Shown here: in pieces, positions 26,187-35,028 of the stretch
Position numbering within the stretch: position 1 is the stretch's first letter
How the letters are laid out: the number at the start of each line of letters is the position of its first letter
Assembly: GCA_030833725.1 (NCBI GenBank)
Contig: JAURGP010000020.1
Coordinates: 1 to 37,547, forward strand
Source of the DNA: Candidatus Kapaibacterium sp.
GTDB lineage: Bacteria > Bacteroidota > Ignavibacteria > Kapaibacteriales > Kapaibacteriaceae
Length of the DNA stretch: 37,547 nucleotides
Direction of reading: 5' to 3'
Translations under genes and position numbers: made by a program
Notes under the pieces: generated by a model
Database searches by the model: none
Told to the model about the DNA's origin: nothing
Seen by the model: only the letters and a program-made list of their open reading frames with translations

Positions 26187-29100
26187 TTACAGATTCAGGT
26201 TGAAAGCGAAGACGAAGCTCTTCGTATTCGGCATGTTGAAGTAGTCAAGGCCCTGACCGCTGGCGGCCCCTAACAAGCTTGTCTCAGGATCAACGCCGCG
26301 GTAGTCCGTGCTCAACCACAGGTTCCGACCAGTGAATGATACCGTAAGTCCGCTAAAAGGTGTCGAATCCATCACACTGGTTGGAATCGTGTACGATAGT
26401 GTGACTTCGCGCAAACGAATCCATCCGGCATCCTCAATAAAGTCCTCCGTGTTACTGCCAAAGAACCCGTTGCCATTACCGAGGGACATCCAAGCTTCGC
26501 CGTACGGCACTTCAATATCATTGGCAGCGCCATCCGAGGCCTTCACACCGGTAAACACCTTTGTTCCCTCGCGATCTGCCGTCTCTTGGTGTGTACCAAA
26601 GAAGTACAATGCACCGCGTGTGCCGTTCCACATCACGCCACCACTACGAATATCGAGTTGCGCCGACAAGCTCAACCCCTTCCAGCGGAATGTGTTGCGA
26701 ATGCCCATGAGCCAATCCGGATTGAAGTTTCCGAAGGCCTTCTCTTCAGGATCTAGAATTGGATAGCCGTAGTTGTCGGAATTGGGATCGTCGTCGATCA
26801 GAACGTTTCCACTCTCATCCCGCAGCCAACCAAAGCCAAAGATCGAGCCGTATGGCAGCCCCGCGACAGCGCGAACGGACGAACCAACGAATCCTCCAAG
26901 GAAGATGTTGTCCACGCCAGGAGCAAGGCGCTCTACCGTACTAACGTTCCTCGTAAAGTTCACCAAGATGTCCCACGAGAAATCGGATGTGCGAATTGGC
27001 GATCCACCAAGCACCACTTCGATACCAGAGTTTCGCATGGCTCCAGCATTCTTTAGCTGATTTGTGTAGCCACTTGATCCAGCGATAGGCACAGCGAAAA
27101 TCTGATCGTCAGAGAGTTGATCGTAGTACGTGAAGTCAATGTCTACACGTCCGTCCAAGAATGCAGCCTCGAAGCCAAACTCAATCGATGTGGTGGTCTC
27201 CGGACGCAGATCAGGATTTGCTAGGAGATCACTTCGCGTGTATCCAATCTGACCGCCAAACGGAAAGATGATACCATCGGTCCATCCGTCAGCAAACGAT
27301 CCCGCCGAATATCCTGTGATCGTTCCGTAGGCAGGTGCATCCCTACCAACTTGAGCGAAGTTGGCTCGAACCTTGAGGAAGGAAAGTGTGCTACTCTGCA
27401 TATCTGGGAACAACTCTGTTAGGACCGCAGCAGCAGAAACGGATGGGTAGAAGAATGAGTTATTTGCTTCGGGCAGTGTAGTAGACCACTCGTTACGACC
27501 AGTGATATTCAGGAACAACGCGTTGCGGTAGTCTAACCGAACATCGCCGTAGAAGGCCATTGTCCTCTTGGCAGTAAGACCTGTACTTGCAATGCGGCTG
27601 GCGAAGTTGTCTACATTGTAGAATCCTACAGCACCGATACCGTCAGCCTGGATGTAGTTGAATTCGAAGTGAGAAGAGTACAGGTTGTTACCGGCAAGCG
27701 CTTGCAAGTGGATGTCGTCTGTTAGATCCGCATTATATGTCAGGATCAGATCTGAGGTTACGTCGGCTAGTGTGTTGTTGTCAAGGAACATCCGACCACT
27801 TGGATAGGCACGTGAATACTTAGCAAATCGCTGTTCACGGGCGTCATTATAGTAGTCCAATCCCAAACGATACATCAGATCAAGACCAGGCAAGACTCCC
27901 CAGTCCAGTTGGATGTTACCAAATACACGGTTGACGTCGTCTTGAAAGATGTTCTCGTTCACGGTCCAGAACGGGTTGTCGTAGCCACCACCTGCACGAT
28001 ACGTTCTTTGCGTGCCGTCCGCAAACTTGTACGCAGCAGGATTATCTGCGGCGTCGGCACCAAATCCGCGTGCGTTGTCGAACGTTGGTGGAGTTCGAAC
28101 AAGTCCTAACATTACACCGGAAACGTTGGAACCCTGTTGAATACGAGTACCACCAGAATTGACGTAGTTGATGTTGGCCGAAGCTGTCAGATTCTCGCTG
28201 ATGTTTGCACTGCTACTCAGCTTGAAGTTACGCTTGGCAAATGACGAGTTCGGAACAACACCGTCGGAGACCATATTGGCAAATGAGAACAGGAAGTTTG
28301 CAGTGGAGCTTCCGCCCGACAACGTTACTGTCTGGTTCTGCGTAAGTCCGGTTCGGAAAAACGACTCGTATTGATCAATCGGAGTCACCTTTGTTTGAGC
28401 CGAAGGGTCGCTCTGGCCAACAATAGCACCGCGTGGATCCCATTTGTAGTTAGGATCACCGTTATAGTATAGCGTGTCGATCTTGGCTCCCCATGAGCGA
28501 GAGGCGCCGGATGAAAATGCGTACCTGCCTCCGGCACCTTGTGAATACTGATTCTGAAGCTCTGGGAGCTTATTCACTTGGTCGAAGCTCCACGAGCCGG
28601 TTACGTTTACGTCGATGCTGCCATCTGTTGTTGCCTTACCCTTTTTCGTGGTAATGATGATGGCCCCATTCGCTGCGCGAATGCCATAGAGTGCAGTAGC
28701 AGCTGGTCCCTTCAACACGTTGATATTCTCGATACTGTTGGGATCGAGATCGATTGCACGGTTGGAGTAGGCAACGGAACCAGTGGTACTCTCCGAAGCA
28801 AGTTGGGAGTTATCGATGGGGATACCGTCAATGACGAACAGGGGTTGGTTGTTCCCCGTGAGAGATGCAGAACCACGGATCCGTATGTACGAAGACGCTC
28901 CTGGCACCCCCGTGGAGCTATTGACCTGGACACCTGCAACTCGTGATGCCAAAGCATTCACGACGTTTGTTTCCCTCGAATCAACGATCTCCTGATTGCT
29001 TACTTCCTGAGTGGCGTAGCCAAGAGACTTTTTCGAGCGATCCAAACCAATGGCTGTGACGACCACTTCAGACTCAATGCTCGAGTCATCCTTGAGAGTC

Positions 29101-29372
29101 ACGTTAATGGAGGCAACGTCGCCTACAGTCATTTCGGTGGTGACTTTGCCTATGCTCTTGAACAATAGGACCTCACCAGCAGAGGCCTCGATCGAATACG
29201 TACCGTTCTTTTTGGTGAAGGTACCACGCTTGGTTTCCTTTACCTGGACGGTCGCTCCAGGAATAACAGCACCATCACTACCTGTGACGGTACCAGTGAT
29301 TGTCCTTGTTTGCGCCGTGACAATACTCGAAGCGACGCTCAGGACGACAAGAAGGGTAATAATGTGTTTCAT
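26187..29372 (-). CDS. susC: SusC/RagA-like TonB-linked outer-membrane transporter
   Basis: A 1061-residue TonB-dependent importer that works with the SusD lipoprotein encoded just after it. Order: signal peptide MKHIITLLVVLSVASSIVTAQ; carboxypeptidase-like domain (about 22-98, TITGTVTGSDGAVIPGATV... GTYSIEASAGE); TonB-box region VVVTAIG; plug (115-235, ALASRVAGVQV, YIRIRGSASLTGNNQPLFVIDGIPI cut short here, GPAATALYGIRAANG, IIITTKKG); then the barrel ending in the aromatic tail SFVFAFNLNL. All parts are present and the length is normal. The ATG at 29372 is chosen for its signal peptide; the frame stays open to 29456 without one. A TACCTTTG box lies 145 bases upstream, so the leader would be long. 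A truncated SusC-like remnant lies head to head upstream. Confidence 0.95.
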   Translation of the reverse strand: MKHIITLLVVLSVASSIVTAQTRTITGTVTGSDGAVIPGATVQVKETKRGTFTKKNGTYSIEASAGEVLLFKSIGKVTTEMTVGDVASINVTLKDDSSIESEVVVTAIGLDRSKKSLGYATQEVSNQEIVDSRETNVVNALASRVAGVQVNSSTGVPGASSYIRIRGSASLTGNNQPLFVIDGIPIDNSQLASESTTGSVAYSNRAIDLDPNSIENINVLKGPAATALYGIRAANGAIIITTKKGKATTDGSIDVNVTGSWSFDQVNKLPELQNQYSQGAGGRYAFSSGASRSWGAKIDTLYYNGDPNYKWDPRGAIVGQSDPSAQTKVTPIDQYESFFRTGLTQNQTVTLSGGSSTANFLFSFANMVSDGVVPNSSFAKRNFKLSSSANISENLTASANINYVNSGGTRIQQGSNVSGVMLGLVRTPPTFDNARGFGADAADNPAAYKFADGTQRTYRAGGGYDNPFWTVNENIFQDDVNRVFGNIQLDWGVLPGLDLMYRLGLDYYNDAREQRFAKYSRAYPSGRMFLDNNTLADVTSDLILTYNADLTDDIHLQALAGNNLYSSHFEFNYIQADGIGAVGFYNVDNFASRIASTGLTAKRTMAFYGDVRLDYRNALFLNITGRNEWSTTLPEANNSFFYPSVSAAAVLTELFPDMQSSTLSFLKVRANFAQVGRDAPAYGTITGYSAGSFADGWTDGIIFPFGGQIGYTRSDLLANPDLRPETTTSIEFGFEAAFLDGRVDIDFTYYDQLSDDQIFAVPIAGSSGYTNQLKNAGAMRNSGIEVVLGGSPIRTSDFSWDILVNFTRNVSTVERLAPGVDNIFLGGFVGSSVRAVAGLPYGSIFGFGWLRDESGNVLIDDDPNSDNYGYPILDPEEKAFGNFNPDWLMGIRNTFRWKGLSLSAQLDIRSGGVMWNGTRGALYFFGTHQETADREGTKVFTGVKASDGAANDIEVPYGEAWMSLGNGNGFFGSNTEDFIEDAGWIRLREVTLSYTIPTSVMDSTPFSGLTVSFTGRNLWLSTDYRGVDPETSLLGAASGQGLDYFNMPNTKSFVFAFNLNL

Positions 29373-29516
29373 ACACCCGCACGATGAAGTGGATGATAAA
29401 GAGAACTTGAGGTCCGATTTTGCAGGCGGAGCGCTACTCATGCGTCCCCACGGCATCCATACTATGTCCGACTCCGGTATCGCTTATGATAAGCTCACTG
29501 CAATACCTTCACTCGG

Positions 29517-29524
29517 CAAAGGTA
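29517..29524 (-). promoter_or_regulatory. Probable -7 element of the susC promoter
   Basis: TACCTTTG on the minus strand fits TAnnTTTG and lies 145 bases before the susC ATG. TTTC is found 18 bases upstream in place of TTTG. It predicts a leader of about 138 bases. Confidence 0.4.
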
Positions 29525-29615
29525 GTCAAAGGGCGATGTATGGAAAGGAAAAAATTAATGCACAAGTAAATTTTTGCGAACATGTGTTACGAAATCCGGT
29601 TGGTAGGGCAACACG

Positions 29616-29631
29616 CCTCATTGCAATGAGG
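29616..29631. repeat. Perfect 16-base palindrome upstream of susC
   Basis: CCTCATTGCAATGAGG is its own reverse complement with no spacer. It lies about 92 bases upstream of the susC -7 box and 57 bases before the open part of the truncated SusC frame, so it could be an operator. Confidence 0.5.
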
Positions 29632-29687
29632 ACGATTGCGATTCAGGAAGGCGTGCTGTATGTTAACTTCTGTTCACAAGTACCTAA

Positions 29688-31115
29688 AGGTCACCCAAGT
29701 TCTATTCGTTCAGTACCGGTAGCACCGGTGGATTGGGCTACTTGATCTCCTACGGTCGTCGAAATGAACAGGGCATCGTGAACGGTAGCTACAGCACAGC
29801 CGACTTTACCCGTCCTCAGGGCGACAACAACATCTTCGCCGAGTATGCGATGAAGTATCTTGTTGATCCAAACTGGCTGGGTACCAGCTATATCTTCGGT
29901 GTAGACTCCCTCGCAATGTCGCGGATCGAAAACCGCCCGAACACAGAGCGGTTCACAGCTTCGGCTCAGCTGAACTACCGCCGCGATTGGGCTCCAGGAT
30001 TGACATTCCGCGGCGTTGTGGGCTATGATGGCAACGTCTACACGGAGGAGTCTTACCAGCCACCTCGATTCTTCTACACCGGCATTGGCTTTGACGGCAA
30101 TCGCACAACGGGTACACAGAGCATCAATCGGTTGAACTACGACGTTAGCGCGTCGTACGCCACAACGATTGGTACCGACATTACCTCGACCACGCGCCTG
30201 GGCTTGCAGTCCTTTGATACGCGCTCGAACAGCGCGTTGATCGACATGCAGGGCTTTGCCTCGCCGAAGATCCGTGCCCAGCAGTCTGCAGCGACGTTCC
30301 TTTCTACGGCCGATGGGGTTGGCCAGTCTCGCGAGGCTGATTTGTACCTGCTGGAAGAGCTCGTATTCAGCGAGACCTACTTCGTATCGGTGGGCGGCCG
30401 CCTCGACTACACCAAACTGCTCGGTGCTACCGCTACACAGCAGTTCTTCCCACGTGCTTCCGGTATGGTGCGTCTCGACACATTCGACTTCATGCCAGAA
30501 GCCTTCAACCTCTTCAAGGTTCGTGCAGCATGGGGCTTGTCCGGTCAGCCACCAGGAACAACGGCAGCTGATCCTCTTCGCTGGTCCACAGCTCGCCCCG
30601 GCGTAGGCGTGGGATACGTAGTCGGTTCCATCGGTAACCCCGATGTGGAACTTGAGAGCATTAGCGAGATCGAACTCGGCTTGGAGTTTGAAATCGATAA
30701 CAGCTACGGCATGGACTTCACCTACAACTTGGGTTCGGCAACGAACTCGATCGTGAGCTTCCAGAACGACGTTGAGTACAATAATGCTGAAACCGTTGTT
30801 GGAGCGCCCGATGCCGACATGAACTCGCAAGAGTACAAGGATGCTGCTGCTGCGCTGGCACGTCTGGACAACACGTTCTCGACGAACTTCATCAACAGCG
30901 CCGATTGGGTTCGCTTCCACGAATTGAGCTTGCGCATCAATGCAACGGACTGGCTCAACGACCTCTTCGGCGGTAACAGCCTGCAGGGTGTCAACGCCGT
31001 TCTGTCGGTGCGGAACGTTGCGCCTTTCACCAGCTACGACGGTGTCGACCCCGAGGGTAAGGCCGATGGTGGTCAGAGCTCGTGCGTGGATCGTGGTGTT
31101 GAGTTCAATTTGTAA
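29688..31115 (+). pseudogene. 5'-truncated SusC-like TonB-linked barrel remnant
   Basis: About 475 codons after a TAA at 29685 read as the barrel of a SusC-type protein: FSTGSTGGLGYLISYGRRNEQGI, FTASAQLNYRRDWAPGLTFRGVVGYDGN, LYLLEELVFSETYFVSVGGRLDYT, KVRAAWGLSGQPPG, ISEIELGLEFE, WVRFHELSLRINATDWL, SVRNVAPFTSYDGVDPE and an end GVEFNL. The signal peptide, carboxypeptidase-like domain, plug and first barrel strands (300 or more residues) are missing, and no promoter or good start precedes it (only TTG at 29733). It has no internal stop or frameshift, so the loss is recent or the piece is kept. No SusD follows. It differs from the intact susC in sequence and is not its duplicate. Confidence 0.8.
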
Positions 31116-31131
31116 CGCAACAGGATTGTCT

Positions 31132-32016
31132 GTGGCTCACATCATCGTTCATGGCCGACTGCGCAATCACCCACAACTGCATCAGCTGGTGGCAGAATAC
31201 GGTGCACCGGTGTTCGTAACCGAGTACCCCGGCCATGGTAGGGTATGTGCGCGTGATCTTCCGGAGCAGTGCACGCATGACACCATACTCATCGTTGTAG
31301 GGGGCGATGGCACGCTGCACGATGTGGTGAACGGACTCATGGAGCGGGCGCCGGAACAGCGTCCGTTGATTCATCTCGTGCCGTTGGGCACTGGTAATGA
31401 CGTAGCCCGAGCCTTGCGATCTGTGGAGTCAGACACCGTAACGTGGGATGTACTCCGTGTGGACTACCTGGACCTGGATGGGCAGCCGGCATTCCGCTAT
31501 TGCATCAATGTGGCCGACATTGGCTTGGGGGGCGAAGTCACGCGCCATTACGACGGTGTTTTACGCCGATATCCCTTTGGGACGGGTTACATGGTGGCCG
31601 GTTTGAAGGGCCTGAAGACGGCCCAGCGCAGTGCGACAACGATCAACATCGATGATAGGGTGGTGGAGTCCACGATCCTGTCGGTCTGTTTCTGCAACAG
31701 TTCGTGGTTTGGCAGTGGAATCGGCATCAATCCCATGGCCGACCCCACCGACGGCCTGATCGACGTGACCGTCGTAGCCAACATCAGCGCCGGTACATAC
31801 CTAAGCTATCTTCCTCGCCTGCGTGCCGGTACGCCGATTACCCATCCCAAGGTCCAGTACTTCCGAGGATCCCGAGTATCCGTTACCACAACGGAACTCC
31901 TACCAGTGGAAATCGACGGCGAGCACGTCGGCACAGGTCCTATCACCGTTACCGTTGTGCCTCAAGCTATTACGTTTGTGAAGGAACAGTTTCATCAACG
32001 ACTCAAGCGAGCATAA
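31132..32016 (+). CDS. Diacylglycerol/lipid kinase family protein
   Basis: A 294-residue cytosolic or membrane-associated kinase of the DagK/YegS family, which phosphorylates diacylglycerol or a related lipid with ATP. The nucleotide motif GGDGTLHDVVNGL (about 56-68) and the PLGTGNDVARAL motif (about 88-99) are complete. DIGLGGEVTRHY and the C-terminal VEIDGEHVGTGP also fit. The GTG at 31132 is chosen because AGGA lies six bases upstream and the product then begins at the usual first strand (AHIIVHGRL). It starts 16 bases after the truncated SusC frame, and the TPR gene follows after two bases, so those two form a unit. Confidence 0.88.
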   Translation: MAHIIVHGRLRNHPQLHQLVAEYGAPVFVTEYPGHGRVCARDLPEQCTHDTILIVVGGDGTLHDVVNGLMERAPEQRPLIHLVPLGTGNDVARALRSVESDTVTWDVLRVDYLDLDGQPAFRYCINVADIGLGGEVTRHYDGVLRRYPFGTGYMVAGLKGLKTAQRSATTINIDDRVVESTILSVCFCNSSWFGSGIGINPMADPTDGLIDVTVVANISAGTYLSYLPRLRAGTPITHPKVQYFRGSRVSVTTTELLPVEIDGEHVGTGPITVTVVPQAITFVKEQFHQRLKRA

Positions 32017-32018
32017 CC

Positions 32019-32813
32019 ATGCCAAGGTACATCATCACTGTCCTCCTTCTCCTCCTTGCCGGAGCCCCCTTCCATACATCGATGAGGGCTTCCATGACGC
32101 CATCCATGAGGACCTCTGCGATGACCTCTTCGGAGGCATGTACCCAGTTCGACAATCTGATCGAACAGCGGAATGTGGTGGAGGCGCAGAAGGTGCTGCA
32201 GGGGGCGTTCCAGAGCACGCCGAAGGACTACAATGTGTTGTTTCGTATGGCACGCCTGCACGTGCTGCTGGGCGACCGCGAAACATCCGAGGCTAAACAG
32301 GAGGCGCTCTACAAACAGGCCGTGCAGTATGGCGATCAGGCCATAGCGATCAATCCCAAAGGGATGGGGGGCTATGTGTACCGAGCCGCTGCCAATGGCA
32401 AGGTAGCGCTGTTCAAGGGGGTGTTCTCGGTTTCCGATGTAGTGGCCAAGGTGCGCGACGATGCCACAAAGGCCATCAGTCTGAACAATGAGGGTTCGCA
32501 GCGGCTGGCTGCTGCGGAGTACATCCTGGGGAGAACCCATCTGGCGCTGGCCTATAAGCCCAAGCTGGTGCGCCTGCCGCTGGGCCTGGGGTGGGGCAGT
32601 ATCGACGAGGCCTATGCCCACCTGAAGCGGGCGCGCTCATTGCGTCCTGGCTTCATCATGTTCGAACTCGAGTTTGCCCGCTGCCTAGCTGAAATGGACG
32701 AAACAGCCGAGGCCCTGAAGGTAGCCAAGAGCATCTCCGCCATGAAGCTCCAAGAGCCCGGCGACGAGAAGCGCAAGGACGAGGCTCGACAGTTGATTCA
32801 GGATCTGGAGTGA
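32019..32813 (+). CDS. Secreted tetratricopeptide-repeat protein
   Basis: A 264-residue protein with a signal peptide (MPRYIITVLLLLLAGAPFHTS), so periplasmic. After a Met/Ser-rich linker (22-40) it consists of TPR-like helix pairs: FDNLIEQRNVVEAQKVLQGAFQ, YNVLFRMARLHVLLGDRE, LYKQAVQYGDQAIAINPKG, AHLKRARSLRPGFIMFELEFARCLAEMDE. The central GGYVYRAAANGKVALFKG and KVRDDATKAISLN resemble RMD1-type TPR proteins. It probably serves as a protein-binding scaffold; no enzyme motif is present. It begins two bases after the lipid kinase gene. A direct repeat CCATGAGG/CGATGAGG in the linker codons is probably incidental. Confidence 0.8.
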   Translation: MPRYIITVLLLLLAGAPFHTSMRASMTPSMRTSAMTSSEACTQFDNLIEQRNVVEAQKVLQGAFQSTPKDYNVLFRMARLHVLLGDRETSEAKQEALYKQAVQYGDQAIAINPKGMGGYVYRAAANGKVALFKGVFSVSDVVAKVRDDATKAISLNNEGSQRLAAAEYILGRTHLALAYKPKLVRLPLGLGWGSIDEAYAHLKRARSLRPGFIMFELEFARCLAEMDETAEALKVAKSISAMKLQEPGDEKRKDEARQLIQDLE

Positions 32814-32928
32814 TACGGAACGGATGCACTGCAGTGTGCACTCCAGCGACCTAACGGATACAGGTCGTTGTGCGAAGAGGATTTCTTGGGCAGGCTACTG
32901 CAGGCTCTCGCGGAACTTGCCAACGCAG

Positions 32929-32965
32929 AAAACGCTAAGCCCAAAGAGGAATTGGACTTAGCGTT
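32929..32965 (-). terminator. Intrinsic terminator after tRNA-Arg
   Basis: On the minus strand AACGCTAAG pairs with CTTAGCGTT, with an inner CCAA/TTGG extension, followed by four T. It lies 12 bases after the tRNA and would end the rpsT-tRNA transcript. Confidence 0.7.
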
Positions 32966-32977
32966 GCAAAAATCTTG

Positions 32978-33051
32978 CACACCCGTAGGGATTCGAACCC
33001 CAAACCTTCTGATCCGTAGTCAGATGCTCTATCCAGTTGAGCTACGGGTGC
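32978..33051 (-). tRNA. tRNA-Arg (ACG)
   Basis: A 74-base cloverleaf. The acceptor GCACCCG pairs with CGGGTGT, the D arm is GCTC/GAGC, the anticodon stem TCTGA/TCAGA encloses loop CTACGGA with anticodon ACG (its A is normally deaminated to inosine to read CGN), and the T arm is TGGGG-TTCGAAT-CCCTA. The discriminator is G and CCA is not encoded. It lies 31 bases after rpsT on the same strand, so the two are probably one transcript. Confidence 0.96.
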
Positions 33052-33082
33052 GTCATGTATGTGCGAGGTGGGTAACGGAGCG

Positions 33083-33343
33083 TTACGCGTTCTCGAGCTT
33101 GCGGACGTGCAGAGCGAGCGAAGACTTGCGGTTTGCAGCCGTATTGGTCTTGATCACACCCTTGGCAGCTGCCCGATCTAGGATCGAGAAGGCCTTGGTG
33201 AGTGCTTCGCGAGCAACCGAGGCGTCCGTAGCGAGGCGTACGGCCTTTACCGCTTCACGCATAGCCTTCTTGTGTACGCGGTTGTACAGCATGTGCGTGC
33301 GGGTCTGCCGAATGCGCTTTAACGCTGACTTGTGGTGAGCCAT
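33083..33343 (-). CDS. rpsT: 30S ribosomal protein S20
   Basis: An 86-residue basic protein that binds 16S rRNA in the small subunit. The start MAHHKSALKRIRQTRTHMLYNR, the middle MREAVKAVRL and the end AAAKGVIKTNTAANRKSSLALHV match S20 across the whole length. The ATG at 33343 lies about 33 bases after the predicted transcription start. It stands upstream of tRNA-Arg and divergent from murQ. Confidence 0.97.
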   Translation of the reverse strand: MAHHKSALKRIRQTRTHMLYNRVHKKAMREAVKAVRLATDASVAREALTKAFSILDRAAAKGVIKTNTAANRKSSLALHVRKLENA

Positions 33344-33380
33344 ATCAGTATCGATGTCGATGGTAGAAACGAGAGAGTCA

Positions 33381-33411
33381 CAAATATACAGGGTTGGTGT
33401 GGATTGAGCAA
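33381..33411 (-). promoter_or_regulatory. rpsT promoter, TTG-N20-TATATTTG
   Basis: On the minus strand TTG (33411-33409), exactly 20 bases, then TATATTTG (33388-33381) match the Bacteroidota promoter consensus. Because rpsT is a strongly expressed housekeeping gene, this serves as the reference promoter for the window. Confidence 0.75.
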
Positions 33412-33427
33412 GCGGTACTGCGTGAGA

Positions 33428-34417
33428 ATGGTCACGGAAGCTTCCGCCGTACATTTGAGCATGTCCGACGGTCCTCAACCACAGTCCACACTGTTCGACG
33501 AACTCTCCGCACTGGCCACCGAGGGCATCAATCCCCGCACGGCTGCAATCGATCGTGCGGATACGGCAGATGTGGTGCAGATGCTGCTCGACGAGGATCG
33601 TCGCATTCTTGAGGCCGTCCAGGCCGTAGCCCCTCAGATTACCCAAGCCATTGATACGGTGGTTCCAGTTCTTCGGGAAGGGGGCTCGCTGATCTACGTG
33701 GGTGCTGGCACGAGTGGGAGACTGGGAATCTTGGACGCCTCGGAGATGCCCCCAACGTACGGCGTACCCCCCACGATGGTGCGAGGCATTATTGCTGGCG
33801 GTACCGAGGCCGTGTTTCGGTCGGTGGAAGGTGCCGAAGACAATGCTGTTGCTGGGGCAGAGGCGCTGGCAACAGAGTTGCAGCGTGCCCACCATGCTCA
33901 CCATGCCGTCGTGTGCGGCATCAGTGCCTCAGGACGAACTCCCTTTGTACTGGGTGCTCTCGAAGAGGCGCACCGCCGCGGGCTGCCTACCATCTTCATC
34001 AGCACCAATCACCACGATACCGTACGTGCCTACGCCCCCTACGTCGATACCCTGATCTGTGCCCACATCGGGCCGGAGCCGATTGCTGGCTCCACGCGAA
34101 TGAACTCGGGGACGGCGCAGAAGCTGATCCTGAATACCATCACCACGGCCAGCATGGTGCGTCTTGGTAAGACCTATGGCAATGTGATGGTGGATCTGCA
34201 GCTGACGAATGAAAAGTTGGTGCAACGCGCACATCGTATTGTGATGAGCATTACTGGCGTGGAGTATGCCAGAGCTACCGAGGTCCTGCAGGGGGCTGGT
34301 GGCAGCGTGAAAGTTGCCATCGTGATGGCGGCCTTCGCATGTTCGGACATCGAGGCACGATCACTTCTTGATCAGCATCATGGAAGTGTGCGTGCCGTTC
34401 TGGAATCAATAACATAA
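33428..34417 (+). CDS. murQ: N-acetylmuramic acid 6-phosphate etherase
   Basis: A cytosolic enzyme of cell-wall recycling that splits MurNAc-6-phosphate into GlcNAc-6-phosphate and D-lactate. The SIS-domain signature YVGAGTSGRLGILDASEMPP with the catalytic Glu, VRGIIAGG, AVVCGISASGRTPFVLGAL, GPEPIAGSTRMNSGTAQKL and GNVMVDLQLTNEKL are complete. The ATG at 33428 gives 329 residues; the in-frame ATG at 33461 (MSDGPQPQSTLF) gives 318, closer to the usual length, and is equally likely. A thioredoxin-like gene follows after seven bases. No MurNAc transporter or NagA is in the window. Confidence 0.95.
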   Translation: MVTEASAVHLSMSDGPQPQSTLFDELSALATEGINPRTAAIDRADTADVVQMLLDEDRRILEAVQAVAPQITQAIDTVVPVLREGGSLIYVGAGTSGRLGILDASEMPPTYGVPPTMVRGIIAGGTEAVFRSVEGAEDNAVAGAEALATELQRAHHAHHAVVCGISASGRTPFVLGALEEAHRRGLPTIFISTNHHDTVRAYAPYVDTLICAHIGPEPIAGSTRMNSGTAQKLILNTITTASMVRLGKTYGNVMVDLQLTNEKLVQRAHRIVMSITGVEYARATEVLQGAGGSVKVAIVMAAFACSDIEARSLLDQHHGSVRAVLESIT

Positions 34418-34424
34418 AAGACGA

Positions 34425-35015
34425 ATGATACCCCTCGATGTTCTCCATACAGCCCAGACAGAGGGCATGAGCTTTGCCGCCTTCCTTGAGCGTGCCCATG
34501 ATCGCAAGGAGGCAAACGATCCTGCCGATCCCTATGCGCCGGGCCGACCCTTGAACTACTCGCGTATGACGCGTCATCAGGCTTCCTACGCACCAACAGA
34601 GGCGATGACGGCAGCAATGCAGACCATCACCACGCCGCAAACGTGGGTGGTGATCACTGAGGACTGGTGTGGCGATTCCGCCCAGACGCTTCCGGTGATC
34701 GACGCCATTGCTGCGCTGAACCCGCTAGTAGAACTCCGTATCCTTGATCGCGATACGTATCCTCAGGCCATGGACCTCTACCTGACGAATGGTTCACGAT
34801 CTGTTCCTATGGTGATAGCCTTCGCCACCGGTGGAACTCCCGAACAACGCTGGGTGTGGGGCCCCCGTCCCGAAGCAGCTAAACTGGCCGTGGCAGCGTG
34901 GAAGACGCACTTTGCCGTGAACACCGAATGGTATCCACTGCTCCATGCGTGGTACGTGCAACACGGCCATCAGGAGGTGGAAGCAGATTTCATTCATCAC
35001 ATCACCAGCGCGTAG
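34425..35015 (+). CDS. Thioredoxin-like protein with CGDS in place of CxxC
   Basis: A 196-residue cytosolic thioredoxin-fold protein. After a helical N-terminal part (1-68) comes [19 protein letters not shown] (74-92), in which Cys 82 is kept but the resolving Cys of CxxC is Ser 85. Then follow LRILDRD, the cis-Pro strand [12 protein letters not shown] and a C-terminal helical region. The WCGDS form is typical of the thioredoxin family group often found in Bacteroidota and Firmicutes, whose role is unclear; monothiol redox or bacillithiol-type chemistry is possible. It starts seven bases after murQ, and dedA follows 13 bases later. Confidence 0.85.
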   Translation: MIPLDVLHTAQTEGMSFAAFLERAHDRKEANDPADPYAPGRPLNYSRMTRHQASYAPTEAMTAAMQTITTPQTWVVITEDWCGDSAQTLPVIDAIAALNPLVELRILDRDTYPQAMDLYLTNGSRSVPMVIAFATGGTPEQRWVWGPRPEAAKLAVAAWKTHFAVNTEWYPLLHAWYVQHGHQEVEADFIHHITSA

Positions 35016-35028
35016 GGGATATTCGCGC

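Larger units (their letters stand above)
29373..29687. other. AT-rich intergenic region between susC and the truncated SusC-like gene
   Basis: About 315 bases richer in A and T than the surroundings. It holds the probable susC leader and promoter and a perfect 16-base palindrome. I see no gene, transposon end or recombinase site. Confidence 0.6.

Noticed and set aside
29691-30920. A 409-codon open frame on the minus strand opposite the truncated SusC
   Set aside because: No signal peptide, domain or ribosome site; rich in Arg, Cys, His and Val as expected from the reverse of a coding strand. The plus-strand frame is clearly a SusC barrel.
32020-32120. Repeated CCATGAGG/CGATGAGG units near the TPR gene start
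   Set aside because: They fall in a Met/Ser-rich coding linker and are few and irregular; no sign of an array.
32951-32962. TTGGACTTAG resembling the iron-operon palindrome
   Set aside because: It is one arm of the tRNA-Arg terminator hairpin and has no matching second half site.
33451-33458. TACATTTG as a murQ promoter
   Set aside because: It fits TAnnTTTG, but no TTG lies 19-20 bases upstream and the start would fall at the second ATG; chance match is likely.
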